Assembly (NCBI RefSeq): GCF_013409365.1
Contig: NZ_JACCBA010000001.1
Coordinates: 4,836,001-4,900,000 of the forward strand
Length of the DNA: 64,000 bases
Direction: 5' to 3'
DNA from: Actinomadura luteofluorescens
Lineage (GTDB): Bacteria; Actinomycetota; Actinomycetes; Streptosporangiales; Streptosporangiaceae
This document shows, piece after piece, positions 1 through 9,846 of the stretch. A program made the translations under genes and the position numbers. Positions within the stretch are counted from its first letter, which is position 1; each line of letters opens with the position of its first letter. The notes under the pieces are model-generated. The model worked only from the letters and a program-made list of their open reading frames with translations, was not told where the DNA came from and ran no database searches.

Positions 1-988
1 ACAGAGCGATACCGTCGAATCCCGCATGAGCGAAATCCGCCAGGCCGTCCGCGACGTCGTCGGGGTCGCCGACCAGCGGGCAGCTGCCGTGGCCGGCCGC
101 GAACCTGTCGCGGTACACCTGGAGCATGTCCGGCGTGAACGACTGCGCGTGCAGCCCCTGCAGCCGCATCACCTCGTCGACGGCGGGCCAGTCGGCGCGC
201 TCGTCGGCGTAGTAGTGCAGGAAGTCCTCCGCCTCCTTTTTCGTCGGCCGGCACACGACGTGGCCGAGGGTGAAGACGCCCACCTCCCGGCCGTGCGAGG
301 CGGCCTCGGCGCGGATGGCCTTCACGATGTCGGCCCCGTCCTGCGGCCCGCCGACGACGGTGAACGCCCGGTCGGCGTTGCGCGCGGCGAACGAGCGTCC
401 CTGCTTGGACGACCCGGCGTTGATGACGGGAAGGCTCTGCCCGTTGTACGGCTTGGGCCTGCCCACGACGTTCTTGAGCTGGAAGAACCGCCCCTCGTGA
501 TCGAACGGCTCGTCGGACGACCAGATGCGCCTGACGACGTCCCACCACTCCTGCGCGAGGGCGTAGCGCGTGTCGTGGTCGCCGGGCAGCGAGAGGCCGA
601 ACATCTCGTATTCGGGAGCGTGCCAACCGGCCACGATGTTCAGCCCGACCCGCCCCTTGCTGAGGTGGTCGGCGGTGGCGAGCTGCTTGGCCGCGACGAC
701 GGGGTGGTGGAACGCGGTGTGGACGGTGGTGAACACGCGGAGCCGGGTCGTCTGGGCGAGCAGCCCGGACGCCCACACCAGCGGATCGAGGGCGCTGCGG
801 TGGAAGTCGGTGTCCGGCCCCCAGTCCGTCCAGCGCGCGACCGGGAGGAGGAAGTCGATGCCGACCTCGTCCGCGATCCGGGCGAGCCGCAGATTGTCGT
901 CCCAGGTGGCGTGCCATCGCTCCGGTGCGGTGGTGATGGCGAGCCCCGATTCGGTGTTGGGGGAGAACAGGCCGAGTTGGAATCCCAT
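1..988 (-). CDS. LLM-class flavin-dependent monooxygenase (3' end outside window)
   Basis: The product starts MGFQLGLFSPN at 988 and stays open to the left edge, so at least 329 residues are present and the C-terminus is missing. It has the luciferase-like TIM-barrel pattern: an early WDDNLRLARIADEVG helix, a FTTVHTAFHHPVVAAKQ segment, and GRVGLNIVAGWHAPEYEMFG, as in the RutA/SfnG branch of FMNH2-dependent monooxygenases. Family knowledge predicts oxygen insertion into a small organic substrate using FMNH2 from a separate reductase. No reductase gene is visible nearby. It is divergent from the EEP gene at 1096, with about 107 bp between the starts. The substrate cannot be told from sequence. 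Confidence 0.85.
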   Translation of the reverse strand, partial: MGFQLGLFSPNTESGLAITTAPERWHATWDDNLRLARIADEVGIDFLLPVARWTDWGPDTDFHRSALDPLVWASGLLAQTTRLRVFTTVHTAFHHPVVAAKQLATADHLSKGRVGLNIVAGWHAPEYEMFGLSLPGDHDTRYALAQEWWDVVRRIWSSDEPFDHEGRFFQLKNVVGRPKPYNGQSLPVINAGSSKQGRSFAARNADRAFTVVGGPQDGADIVKAIRAEAASHGREVGVFTLGHVVCRPTKKEAEDFLHYYADERADWPAVDEVMRLQGLHAQSFTPDMLQVYRDRFAAGHGSCPLVGDPDDVADGLADFAHAGFDGIAL

Positions 989-1095
989 GCAGAACCTTTC
1001 CTATCCGATGCTTCCGTTAATGCCGGTCCGGTCGTTGCGCCCAGTATCGGAAGGCGTCGCCACGATGGGCAACGCGGTGACATACAGTGGCCGCC

Positions 1096-1866
1096 ATGCA
1101 GGCGCGCGTCCTCACGTTCAACACCCTTTTCAAAGGCGAGGCCCTGGCCCGGATGGCCGTCCTGGCCGAGACGATCGAGCGGTCGGACTACGACGTCGTC
1201 TGCTTGCAGGAGGTCATCTCGTGGCGGGTGCTGCGCCTGCTGCGACGCGTCGCGACCTCGTATGCCCACATCGCCTACCTGCCGATGTTCCCGCTCGTGC
1301 GCGGCGGGCTGGTGACCCTTTCCCGCCACCCGGTGGTCCGCCGCCATTTCCGGGCGTACGCTCCCGCCCCTCCGGCTCGTCCTGAATGGCTGCTGGGCAA
1401 GGGCGCCCTGTTCACCCGGATCCGCCTCCCCGAGGGGCACCTGACCGTCGTGAACACCCACCTTTCGGCGAACCTGGACATGGACTGGTCCTCGTCCAAC
1501 GTCTACGCGCGGGTCGAGAAGGCGGAGTTGGAGCGGCTGGCGGCGGCCGTCGACCGGATCCCCGAGACGGAACCGCTGGTGGCGATGGGCGATTTCAACG
1601 TCCCCCGTGACTCCCCCTACCTTGCGGAATTCATTTCGAGCACTGGTCTGCGTGACGCGTTCGGCGGTGACACGGAACCGACGTTCCGTCCCGAGTACGC
1701 CGAGATCGGCGCCATCGACCAGCTCCTGGTCAGGCCGGGCCTCGATGCGACGACGCGCCTGGTCTTCAAGGAGAAGGTCCGTCTTCCGAGCGGGCGTTCG
1801 GCTGTCCTGTCGGACCATTACGGGATCGCAGCCGACCTCACCGCCGGGAGCACGCGCGACGCTTAA
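1096..1866 (+). CDS. Endonuclease/exonuclease/phosphatase (EEP) family hydrolase
   Basis: A 256-residue protein starting MQARVLTFNTLFKG. EEP hallmarks are present in order: N in TFNTLFKG, E in VVCLQEVIS, the N-H pair in VNTHLSAN, GDFN in VAMGDFNVPRD, and DH in LSDHYGIAADL. These bind metal and attack a phosphodiester, as in exonuclease III, sphingomyelinase and inositol phosphatases. No signal peptide is seen, so it is probably cytoplasmic. A GTG nine bases upstream (1087) is an alternative start. Its stop overlaps by a few bases the stop of the convergent methyltransferase. The substrate (DNA, phospholipid or sugar phosphate) is unresolved. Confidence 0.85.
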   Translation: MQARVLTFNTLFKGEALARMAVLAETIERSDYDVVCLQEVISWRVLRLLRRVATSYAHIAYLPMFPLVRGGLVTLSRHPVVRRHFRAYAPAPPARPEWLLGKGALFTRIRLPEGHLTVVNTHLSANLDMDWSSSNVYARVEKAELERLAAAVDRIPETEPLVAMGDFNVPRDSPYLAEFISSTGLRDAFGGDTEPTFRPEYAEIGAIDQLLVRPGLDATTRLVFKEKVRLPSGRSAVLSDHYGIAADLTAGSTRDA

Positions 1867-2663
1867 CCGTCCTTGCGGGCCACGGCCGTCCAGCCCGCGT
1901 CGGTGATGTATTCGCCGCCGTAGGGACGCCATTCATGCAGGCGGACCACGCCCGGGTCGACGATGGTGAGTCCGTCGAGAAGGGCGGCCACCTGATCACG
2001 AGTCCGGGCCACGAGGCTCGCGCTCGCCGCCTGCGACCGGTAGGTCTCCCCGACCCGCACGTTGCGCTGCTCCTCCAGCGCCGCGTGCGACAGGATGACG
2101 TGGCTGCCCGCGGGCAGGGCGTCGGTGAAGCGCCGGACGAGCCCCGCCGGGTCCTCCTCGTCATGGAGGAAGTGCAGGACCGCGACGAACAGCACGCACA
2201 GCGGGCGCCGGAAATCGATCAGCGCGTGCACCTGCGGGTCGTCCAGGACGGTGTCCGGCTCGCGCATGTCGGCCTGGACGATCGTGGTCAGCTCGTCCGT
2301 GGCGACCAGGGCCCGCGCGTGGACGGTCACCATCGGGTCGTTGTCGACGTACGCGACCCGCGTGCCGGGCCGCTCCACGCGCGCGATCTCGTGCACGTTG
2401 CCCTGCGTGGGCAGGCCGGTGCCGATGTCCAGGAACTGGTCGATGCCGCGTCCGGCCACGTAGCGGACGGCGCGCTGGAGGAACGCGCGGTTCGCGCGGG
2501 CGACCCCCTCGACCGTGGGCAGCGCCTGCGCGACCGCCTCCGCGGCGGCGCGGTCGGAGGCGTAGTTGTCCTTGCCGCCCAGGAAGTAGTCGTACATGCG
2601 GGCCACGCTCGGCGTGCCGGTGTCCACACCGGGCACCGACGAGGTCTCTCCGGAGTCCGCCAT
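1863..2663 (-). CDS. SAM-dependent methyltransferase, DUF574 / Methyltransf_19 family
   Basis: About 266 residues from MADSGETSS. The family signature ARMYDYFLGGKDNYASDR lies near the N-terminus, followed by FLDIGTGLPTQGN (SAM-binding motif I) and VAYVDNDPMV (motif II). The family is expanded in Streptomyces, Actinomadura and relatives, and its substrates are generally unknown. An in-frame ATG at 2705 would add 14 residues; 2663 is chosen because conservation of the family begins just after it. Transcribed divergently from the MBL hydrolase at 2768. Confidence 0.87.
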   Translation of the reverse strand: MADSGETSSVPGVDTGTPSVARMYDYFLGGKDNYASDRAAAEAVAQALPTVEGVARANRAFLQRAVRYVAGRGIDQFLDIGTGLPTQGNVHEIARVERPGTRVAYVDNDPMVTVHARALVATDELTTIVQADMREPDTVLDDPQVHALIDFRRPLCVLFVAVLHFLHDEEDPAGLVRRFTDALPAGSHVILSHAALEEQRNVRVGETYRSQAASASLVARTRDQVAALLDGLTIVDPGVVRLHEWRPYGGEYITDAGWTAVARKDG

Positions 2664-2767
2664 CCCGTCGCCACGACCTTCCCGAACCTCGCAAATCGTG
2701 ATCATTCAGTTTACGCCGCCCAGGCATCGCGCGAGGGCGGCCGGCGACGGGCCGTTAGGCTGCCGTC

Positions 2768-3823
2768 ATGTGCGAGACCGCGGGCGGAACGGGGGAGGCG
2801 GCGGCGTCGATGCCGCGCCCGGCGCGGGGGGAGGCGGTCGATCCCGTCGCGCTGGAGCCGGTGGACGAGGTCGAGATCGTCACCCTGGTCGACAACGTCT
2901 ACGACGCCCTGCTGGGCGATGACGAGCGGACCCGCCGGGCGGGCTCCGGAGCGGGCGTGGTGGCGGCGCCGCAGTTCGAGGGCGCCCGCACCACCGCGGG
3001 GATGATCGCCGAGCACGGATTCTCCGCGCTGGTCACGGTGCGCCGGGCCGGCCGCTCCGCGACCCTGCTGTTCGACACCGGCCGGTCCCCCGACGCGATG
3101 GTCACGAACGCCGACAGGCTCGGCATCGACCTCGGCGACGTCCAGGGCGTCGTGCTCAGCCACGGCCACTTCGACCACGCGGGCGGGCTGACGGGGCTGA
3201 TGGGCCTGCGCGGCGTGCGGTCGCTGCCGATGGTGCTGCACCCCCTCGTCTGGACGAGGCGCCGCATCGCCGTGCCCGGCCGGGACGTCGAGGAGCTGCC
3301 CACGCTGAGCAGGCGGGCGCTGGACGGGGAGGGCTTCCAGGTCATCGAGCGCCGCGAGCCCTCGCTGCTGCTGGACGGCAGCGTCCTGATCACCGGCGAG
3401 GTGGACCGGACGACCGAGTTCGAGCGCGGCATGCCGCCCCCGCACCAGGCATGGACGGGCGGGGAATGGGCCCACGACCCGCTCGTCCTCGACGACCAGG
3501 CGCTCGTCGTCGACGTCCGGGGCCGCGGGCTGGTCGTGCTGACCGGCTGCGGGCACTCCGGGGCCGTCAACATCGTCCGGCACGCGCAGCGGCTGACGGG
3601 GGTCGACAGGCTGCACGCGCTCGTCGGCGGGCTGCACCTCGGCGGCCCGGCCTTCGAACCGGTCATCCCGCCCACCGTCGCCGCCCTCACCGGCCTCGCG
3701 CCGGGACTCGTCGTCCCGGGCCACTGCACCGGCTGGCGCGCCCAGCACGCCCTGGCCGCCGCCCTGCCCGACGCCTGGGTGCAGGGCAGCAGCGGCACCG
3801 CCTACCGTCTGACCGCTGCGTAG
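2768..3823 (+). CDS. MBL-fold metallo-hydrolase
   Basis: 351 residues. The metallo-beta-lactamase metal motif is SHGHFDHAGG, preceded by LLFDTGRSPD. Later ligands are in LTGCGHSGAVN, GGLHLGG and VPGHCTGW. This layout is that of the group that includes the archaeal RFA-P (dihydropterin-aminobenzene phosphate) synthase-like proteins, which are typical single-domain cytoplasmic hydrolases. The first roughly 40 residues are low-complexity and may not all be translated; MPRPARG fifteen residues in is an alternative start. Convergent with the methyltransferase that ends at 3834. The true substrate is unknown. Confidence 0.85.
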   Translation: MCETAGGTGEAAASMPRPARGEAVDPVALEPVDEVEIVTLVDNVYDALLGDDERTRRAGSGAGVVAAPQFEGARTTAGMIAEHGFSALVTVRRAGRSATLLFDTGRSPDAMVTNADRLGIDLGDVQGVVLSHGHFDHAGGLTGLMGLRGVRSLPMVLHPLVWTRRRIAVPGRDVEELPTLSRRALDGEGFQVIERREPSLLLDGSVLITGEVDRTTEFERGMPPPHQAWTGGEWAHDPLVLDDQALVVDVRGRGLVVLTGCGHSGAVNIVRHAQRLTGVDRLHALVGGLHLGGPAFEPVIPPTVAALTGLAPGLVVPGHCTGWRAQHALAAALPDAWVQGSSGTAYRLTAA

Positions 3824-3833
3824 CCCACCCGCC

Positions 3834-4595
3834 TCACGACGGCTTGCGGGCCTCGATGAGGGTGCGGGACGAGTGGGCGGTGAAGACGCCGTCGCGCCGG
3901 ATCAGCTCGTCCAGTTCGCGCAGGCGGTCGCGGTGGCCGTCGACGGTGAAGCCGGGGACGATCCAGATCACCTTGCGCAGGAAGTAGACGACCGCGCCGA
4001 CGTCGAAGAACTCCATCCGCAGGCGCTCGGCGCGCAGATCCACGATGTCGAGCCCGGCGGCCCGGGCGGCGGCGCTCTCGGCCTCGGGGTCCCGTGCGCG
4101 GCGGGCCTCGGGCTGGGGGCCGAGGAAGAACTCGGTCAGTTCGAAGACGCTCGCCGGGCCCACATGCTGGGCGAGGTAGGTCCCGCCCGGGGCGAGGACC
4201 CGCGCGATCTCGGCCCACCGGACCGTCGCCGGATGGCGGCTGACGACCAGATCGAACGCCTCGTCGGCGAACGGGAGCGGAGGCTCGCCGGAGTCCGCGA
4301 CGACGACCGCGCCCCTGGGATGCAGGAGGCGGGTGGCCTTCGCGATGTTCGGCGGCCACGACTCGGTCGCCGCCATCGCCGGCGGGAGCTTCGCGGCCCC
4401 GGCGAGCACCTCGCCGCCGCCGGTCTCGACGTCGAGCGCCGCCCGGGCCCGGCCCAGCCGCTCGCTCATCAGCCGCTGGTAGCCCCAGGACGGGCGCTGT
4501 TCGGTCGCGCGGCCGTCCAGCCAGGAGAAGTCCCAGCCCGCCACGGACACGGCCGCGGCCTCGGCGACCAGATCGTCGAACGTCCGCTCCGTCAT
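3834..4595 (-). CDS. Class I SAM-dependent methyltransferase
   Basis: 253 residues from MTERTFDDLV. It carries the methyltransferase fold signature: ALDVETGGGEVLAGA (glycine-rich SAM loop), AVVVADSGEP, FDLVVSRHP (motif IV) and RVLAPGGTYLAQHVG (motif V/VI). The C-terminal part (VYFLRKVIWIVPGF) is the small-molecule binding half. The start ATG at 4593-4595 overlaps the stop of the upstream GNAT gene by four bases (ATGA), so the two are translationally coupled and probably function in one pathway or operon. The substrate is not recognisable. Confidence 0.85.
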   Translation of the reverse strand: MTERTFDDLVAEAAAVSVAGWDFSWLDGRATEQRPSWGYQRLMSERLGRARAALDVETGGGEVLAGAAKLPPAMAATESWPPNIAKATRLLHPRGAVVVADSGEPPLPFADEAFDLVVSRHPATVRWAEIARVLAPGGTYLAQHVGPASVFELTEFFLGPQPEARRARDPEAESAAARAAGLDIVDLRAERLRMEFFDVGAVVYFLRKVIWIVPGFTVDGHRDRLRELDELIRRDGVFTAHSSRTLIEARKPS

Positions 4596-5239
4596 TTGGG
4601 GAGCCCCAGCATCGGCCGGCAGGGGGCGAGCCCCTCGATCGTGACGGGGACGGTGCGGTGGCGTTCCCAGTCGGCCCGGGTGAGCCGGTACCGCTGCTCG
4701 ATGGTCACGGCACCGCGTATGACGTGGCGGTCCACTCCGTTGGGCTGGTAGCCGAGCTTGCGCGACACCGCGTTCGAGGCATGGCTGTTCTCGAACGCGG
4801 CGGAGACGGCCTCCTCGGCGTCCAGGCCCGCGAAGGCCAGGTGCAGGACGGCGGCCCTCATCTCCGTGCCGATCCCACGCCCGTGGTAGCGCCGGCCCAG
4901 CCATGAGCCGGTCTCGACCTGCCGGAGGACGACGAGGTCGCGCGCCCAGAGGGACTGCTGCCCGACGACTTCGCCCTCGTGGAACACGGTGAGGTCGAAC
5001 TCCCACTTCTCCGGCGTCCACTCCGCGAGGTTCCTCCAGTGGTGCTGGACGACGCCGCGCGCGACCTCGGCGGGCGGGCGGTCCGTCCACGGCACCATGA
5101 ACGGCATCGTCTCCGGATCGTGGACGCCCTCGGCGGCGAGGCCGGCCAGCGCGGCGAGTTCCTCGGACGAAGGCAGCCTGAGCTCCAGCCGCGGCGTCGT
5201 GAGCCGCAACCCGAGCGGCGGGAAGTGATCGACCAGCAT
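4592..5239 (-). CDS. GNAT family N-acetyltransferase
   Basis: 215 residues from MLVDHFPPLG. The RimJ/RimL type is indicated by LRLTTPRLELRLPS near the start, then the acetyl-CoA loop region WLGRRYHGRGIGTEMRA and the late helix NSHASNAVSRKLGYQPNG. Members acetylate protein N-termini, amino sugars or antibiotics. It is first in a two-gene unit with the methyltransferase that starts inside its stop codon. Confidence 0.88.
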   Translation of the reverse strand: MLVDHFPPLGLRLTTPRLELRLPSSEELAALAGLAAEGVHDPETMPFMVPWTDRPPAEVARGVVQHHWRNLAEWTPEKWEFDLTVFHEGEVVGQQSLWARDLVVLRQVETGSWLGRRYHGRGIGTEMRAAVLHLAFAGLDAEEAVSAAFENSHASNAVSRKLGYQPNGVDRHVIRGAVTIEQRYRLTRADWERHRTVPVTIEGLAPCRPMLGLPK

Positions 5240-5292
5240 CCCTTCACCATGGCCCTTCCCGCCGTCCAGGGCACCTGGTTTTGACGGTCTGG

Positions 5293-5490
5293 TCAGTGGC
5301 CCAGGAGGAGGAAGACGACGCCGCCGACCACGTGGGCGAGGACGGTCACGGCCAGGACGGCTACGAACAGGGCCTTCGCGGTGGGGTGGTCGAAGTGGGA
5401 ACCGGGGCGTCCGCGTTGGGACGACCTGCTCTGCGCCTGCTGTTCGAGTTCGTCCAGGGACGGCAGGAAGGACGGTCGCTTGAGGGCCAT
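5293..5490 (-). CDS. Small single-pass membrane protein
   Basis: 65 residues. The N-terminal half is polar (PSLDELEQQAQSRSSQRG); the C-terminal half is one hydrophobic helix (ALFVAVLAVTVLAHVVGGVV) ending close to the stop. An AAGGAGGA Shine-Dalgarno sequence lies about 12 bases before the ATG. It resembles small tail-anchored actinobacterial proteins of unknown role. The codon pattern is coding-like and no other frame competes. I assign no function. Confidence 0.6.
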   Translation of the reverse strand: MALKRPSFLPSLDELEQQAQSRSSQRGRPGSHFDHPTAKALFVAVLAVTVLAHVVGGVVFLLLGH

Positions 5491-5577
5491 CGAGGGAGCG
5501 TCCTCCTTGGTCCGGGGGCTGTTTCCACCTCTTTCAACGCGCCGCGAGCCCGGTTCTAATCCGCTGCCCGGCGAGCG

Positions 5578-6303
5578 TCATGGCCAGGTCACGCCCAGGG
5601 CCGCGCCAGGGTCGAGCAGCGCGGAGTCGGTCTCGGCCAGCAGGTGCAGGACCGCCTCGTCGTCTGTCCGGGCGAAGGCCGCGGCGACGGCCTCCGCAGC
5701 GGGGCCGCCGGTCAGCCAGTCGACGACCCGGCGGTATGAGGGAGCCGAGGCGTCCCAGAACGCGTTGCTCAGTCGCGGGGTGCCCCTTGTCCAGGTCAGG
5801 CCATGGACGGCGAACTCGTGCAGATGCCTGATGGGCGCCTCGGATGCCAGCCGTCCCCACTCGTCCAGGTAGCGGGGTATGTCGGCCTCGGCCGCCGCCA
5901 GAGCGCAGAGGGACGTGTCCACCGAGGGACGGTTGGGGAACCGCTCCAGCGTCCGGGTCCAGAACGCGTCGAAGAAGGCGGCGAGGGCGTCGCGCTGGCC
6001 CCAGGTGCGCCAGCCCGCCTGGGCGAACTTGCCGAACACGATCTCTGGGTCGGGCCAGATGAAGGCGTCGTGGGCGGCCAGTTCCAGAAGCCGCGGCGCG
6101 AAGTACCGCAGGTCCTCGGGGCCGCCCCACGTGTTCAGCACCTTGGCCGCGTACCGGGACAGCTCCTCGACGCCGAGGTCGCGCGGCCGGCGCCGGAGCA
6201 GGGCCTGCCCCTCCTCGGGGTCGACGCAGCACGGGCATCCGGACGGCGCGGCGGGACGGGGAACGTGCGCGAACGCCGCGTACAGCTCCTCGATCTCGCG
6301 CAT
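5578..6303 (-). CDS. Hypothetical protein, coupled to the kinase-cyclophilin gene
   Basis: 241 residues from MREIEELYAAF. A cysteine cluster, GCPCCVDPEEG, lies near residue 20. The rest is helical with many Trp and acidic residues and no signal peptide or membrane helix. The start codon overlaps the kinase stop codon by one base (TGATG in coding sense), which indicates translational coupling. The family looks like a cytoplasmic helical-repeat protein found beside other actinobacterial genes, but I do not recognise a function. It could be a partner or substrate of the kinase; that is only inferred from position. Confidence 0.75.
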   Translation of the reverse strand: MREIEELYAAFAHVPRPAAPSGCPCCVDPEEGQALLRRRPRDLGVEELSRYAAKVLNTWGGPEDLRYFAPRLLELAAHDAFIWPDPEIVFGKFAQAGWRTWGQRDALAAFFDAFWTRTLERFPNRPSVDTSLCALAAAEADIPRYLDEWGRLASEAPIRHLHEFAVHGLTWTRGTPRLSNAFWDASAPSYRRVVDWLTGGPAAEAVAAAFARTDDEAVLHLLAETDSALLDPGAALGVTWP

Positions 6304-8000
6304 CAGGACGTGCGCAGCTCGTTGATCGTCACCTTCTCCGCCGGGGCGCCGTCCGTGCCGCCGCCCTCGACGCCCCGCTTGGCGACCTTGTCCACGACGT
6401 CCATTCCGGAGGTGACCCGGCCGAAGACCGTGTAGGACGCGGGGAGGTCCGTGGTGTCGCCGTACAGGATGAAGAACTGGCTGCCGTTGGTGTTCGGGCC
6501 CGCGTTGGCCATGGCCACGGTCCCCCGCGTGTAGCGCGCGGATCTCAGGCTCTCGTCGTCGAACTGGTAGGTGGGTCCGCCCGTTCCGGTGCCGCTGGGG
6601 TCGCCGCACTGGAGGACCTGGAGGCTCGTGCCCGTCGTGAGCCGGTGGCATGAGGTGCGGTCGTAGAACTTCTGGGCCGCGAGGTAGGCCAGGGAGTTCA
6701 CCGTGCAGGGCGCCGTCCCGGCGTCCAGCGAGATCTGGAGCGTGCCGAGGCCGGTCTCGACGGTGGCGCGGGACGGGGCCGTCGCCGGGAGCGCGGTCGG
6801 CGGCGTCCCGACGTCCTTGGTGTTCGTGCCGGTCGCGGGCCGGTACGCGCACGAACCGGACCGCGTCGACCGGGCGACCGGCGTCCCGCCGCCGCCCCGC
6901 CCGCCGCCTTCCGCCTCGCCATCGCCCATGAGGAGGAGCGCGGCGACGAGCCCGCCGGCCAGGACCACGGCCGCGGCGGCCGCTCCGGTGATGAGGAGCA
7001 CCCGGCCGCCTCGCCCGGCCGGTGGCGGGCCGCCCGGATACGTTCCCGGAAGCGGCGGGGGCGCGGGGACCGGCGGCGTCCAGCCTGCGGCCTGCGGGTG
7101 GGGCGCGGCCGGCGGTGCCCAGTTCGCCGCCCGCGGTGGCGCGGCCGGCCGCGCGGCCGCCGAGGTGCCTTCCACGAGGAGGTTCGCGTTCGGGCCGAGC
7201 CCGAGCAGCCGCTGGAGCACCTGGAGGGCGGTCGGCCGGGCCGCGGGGTCCTTCTCCAGGCTGGCCGCGACGAGCGTCCGCAGTTCCCCGGTCAGCGCGC
7301 CGAGGTCCGGCTCCCCGTAGAGGATCCGCTGCATGATGGCCGGCACGGAGTCGCTGCCGAACGGCGGGACGCCGTTCGCGGCGAACGCCATCGTGCACCC
7401 CCACGCGAACATGTCCAGCGGCGCTCCGCCCGCGGATCCCGCCACCTGCTCGGGCGCCATGTAGGCGGGGGTGCCGACCGCGCCGGTCAGGGTGGCGGAG
7501 GTGGCCTCCAGCGGGCGCGCCACGCCGAAGTCGATGACCTTCGGGCCGTCGGGTCCGAGCAGGACGTTGGCCGGCTTGAAGTCGCGGTGGACGACGCCCG
7601 CCTCATGGATGGCCGCCAGGGCCGTCGCGGTGCCGACGGCCAGCCTGACCAGCTCCGCCGGGGACGCCGCGCCCTCCTCGAGGACCCGGTCGCGCAGCGA
7701 GGGCCCGTCGATGTACTCGCTGACGATGTGGGGGGTGTCGCCCTCGGCGTCCGCCGCGAGGATGCGGGCGGTGCAGAACGGGGCGACGCTGCGGGCCGCC
7801 GCCAGTTCCCGGTCGAAGAGGGTGCGGGCCCGCTCGTCCCGTCCGAAGTCGGCGTGCAGGAGCTTCACGGCGACCCGCTGCCCGGTGCCCGATTCGCCCA
7901 GGAAGACGAGGCCCTGGGCGCCCTCGCCGATCCGGGCCGTCAGCCGGAACCCGCCGATCTCGCGGGGATCGGTGGCGCGCAGCGGGCGGGACTCCGGCAT
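6303..8000 (-). CDS. Membrane Ser/Thr protein kinase fused to a cyclophilin-type peptidyl-prolyl isomerase
   Basis: 565 residues. Residues about 15-268 form a PknB-type kinase: glycine loop IGEGAQG, Lys46 in VAVKLL, the catalytic HRDFKPAN (Asp140) and DFGV (Asp157), then GTPAYMAPEQ. A Pro/Ala-rich juxtamembrane linker follows, and one hydrophobic helix at about 333-358. The C-terminal 160 residues are a cyclophilin: TSCHRLT carries the His-Arg pair, then GSQFFILYGD and YTVFGRV. Topology predicts the kinase inside and the isomerase outside the membrane. Actinobacterial extracytoplasmic cyclophilins usually sit behind a plain membrane anchor; here a kinase takes that place. It is translationally coupled to the next gene. 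Confidence 0.9.
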   Translation of the reverse strand: MPESRPLRATDPREIGGFRLTARIGEGAQGLVFLGESGTGQRVAVKLLHADFGRDERARTLFDRELAAARSVAPFCTARILAADAEGDTPHIVSEYIDGPSLRDRVLEEGAASPAELVRLAVGTATALAAIHEAGVVHRDFKPANVLLGPDGPKVIDFGVARPLEATSATLTGAVGTPAYMAPEQVAGSAGGAPLDMFAWGCTMAFAANGVPPFGSDSVPAIMQRILYGEPDLGALTGELRTLVAASLEKDPAARPTALQVLQRLLGLGPNANLLVEGTSAAARPAAPPRAANWAPPAAPHPQAAGWTPPVPAPPPLPGTYPGGPPPAGRGGRVLLITGAAAAAVVLAGGLVAALLLMGDGEAEGGGRGGGGTPVARSTRSGSCAYRPATGTNTKDVGTPPTALPATAPSRATVETGLGTLQISLDAGTAPCTVNSLAYLAAQKFYDRTSCHRLTTGTSLQVLQCGDPSGTGTGGPTYQFDDESLRSARYTRGTVAMANAGPNTNGSQFFILYGDTTDLPASYTVFGRVTSGMDVVDKVAKRGVEGGGTDGAPAEKVTINELRTS

Positions 8001-8033
8001 TCAGAACCTCCACGACGAAGCGGAGAGAGCAGA

Positions 8034-8324
8034 CTATCCGCGGCGGGTCGCGTGCTCGGTCAGCTCCAGATCGATGAAGGCGCCGATCATCGCCCGCCAC
8101 ACCGTCTCGGCGACCTCGGGCGAGAGCCCGGCGTCCGCGGCCCGCTCCCGCGCGAGCGCGACGACCCGCTCCACCCGGTCGGGCGCCCGGACGGCCCCCT
8201 CGTCGCGCTTGAAGGCGGCGGCCGCGCGCACCAGCCCCTCTCGCTCGGCCAGCAGCCGGACCAGTTGCCCGTCGATGGCGTCGATCCGCGTGCGCACGTC
8301 CGCGAGCGTTTCTGGAGTCTCCAT
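8034..8324 (-). CDS. Chorismate mutase, AroQ type
   Basis: 96 residues from METPETLADVR. The all-helical AroQ pattern is clear: RTRIDAIDGQLVRLLAERE, then AAAFKRDEG with the active-site Lys, RVERVVALARERA, and a last helix VAETVWRAMIGAFIDLEL. It converts chorismate to prephenate for Phe/Tyr synthesis. An in-frame ATG two codons earlier (8330) is possible. It stands alone, with no prephenate dehydratase or dehydrogenase nearby, as is usual for stand-alone actinobacterial mutases. Confidence 0.88.
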   Translation of the reverse strand: METPETLADVRTRIDAIDGQLVRLLAEREGLVRAAAAFKRDEGAVRAPDRVERVVALARERAADAGLSPEVAETVWRAMIGAFIDLELTEHATRRG

Positions 8325-8392
8325 GCGCATCAGCCTGCCGCACGGCCGGTCGGGAGGAGAGGAGCGGGGCCTGGGGCCGAACGCAGGGTTCG

Positions 8393-9697
<1,305 letters not shown>

Positions 9698-9846
9698 CCG
9701 CGCTTCCTTCCCCCATGGTCCGACCGAAAATGCGAATAGCCTTCGGATATTAGTGGCGGGGTGGTGCGGGCGGAAGACTCCCGCGACCCAGAGGTGTGGC
9801 ACGCTGTGCATGCCCGGCACCGTTGCGACCGGGGGACAATGGCAGG

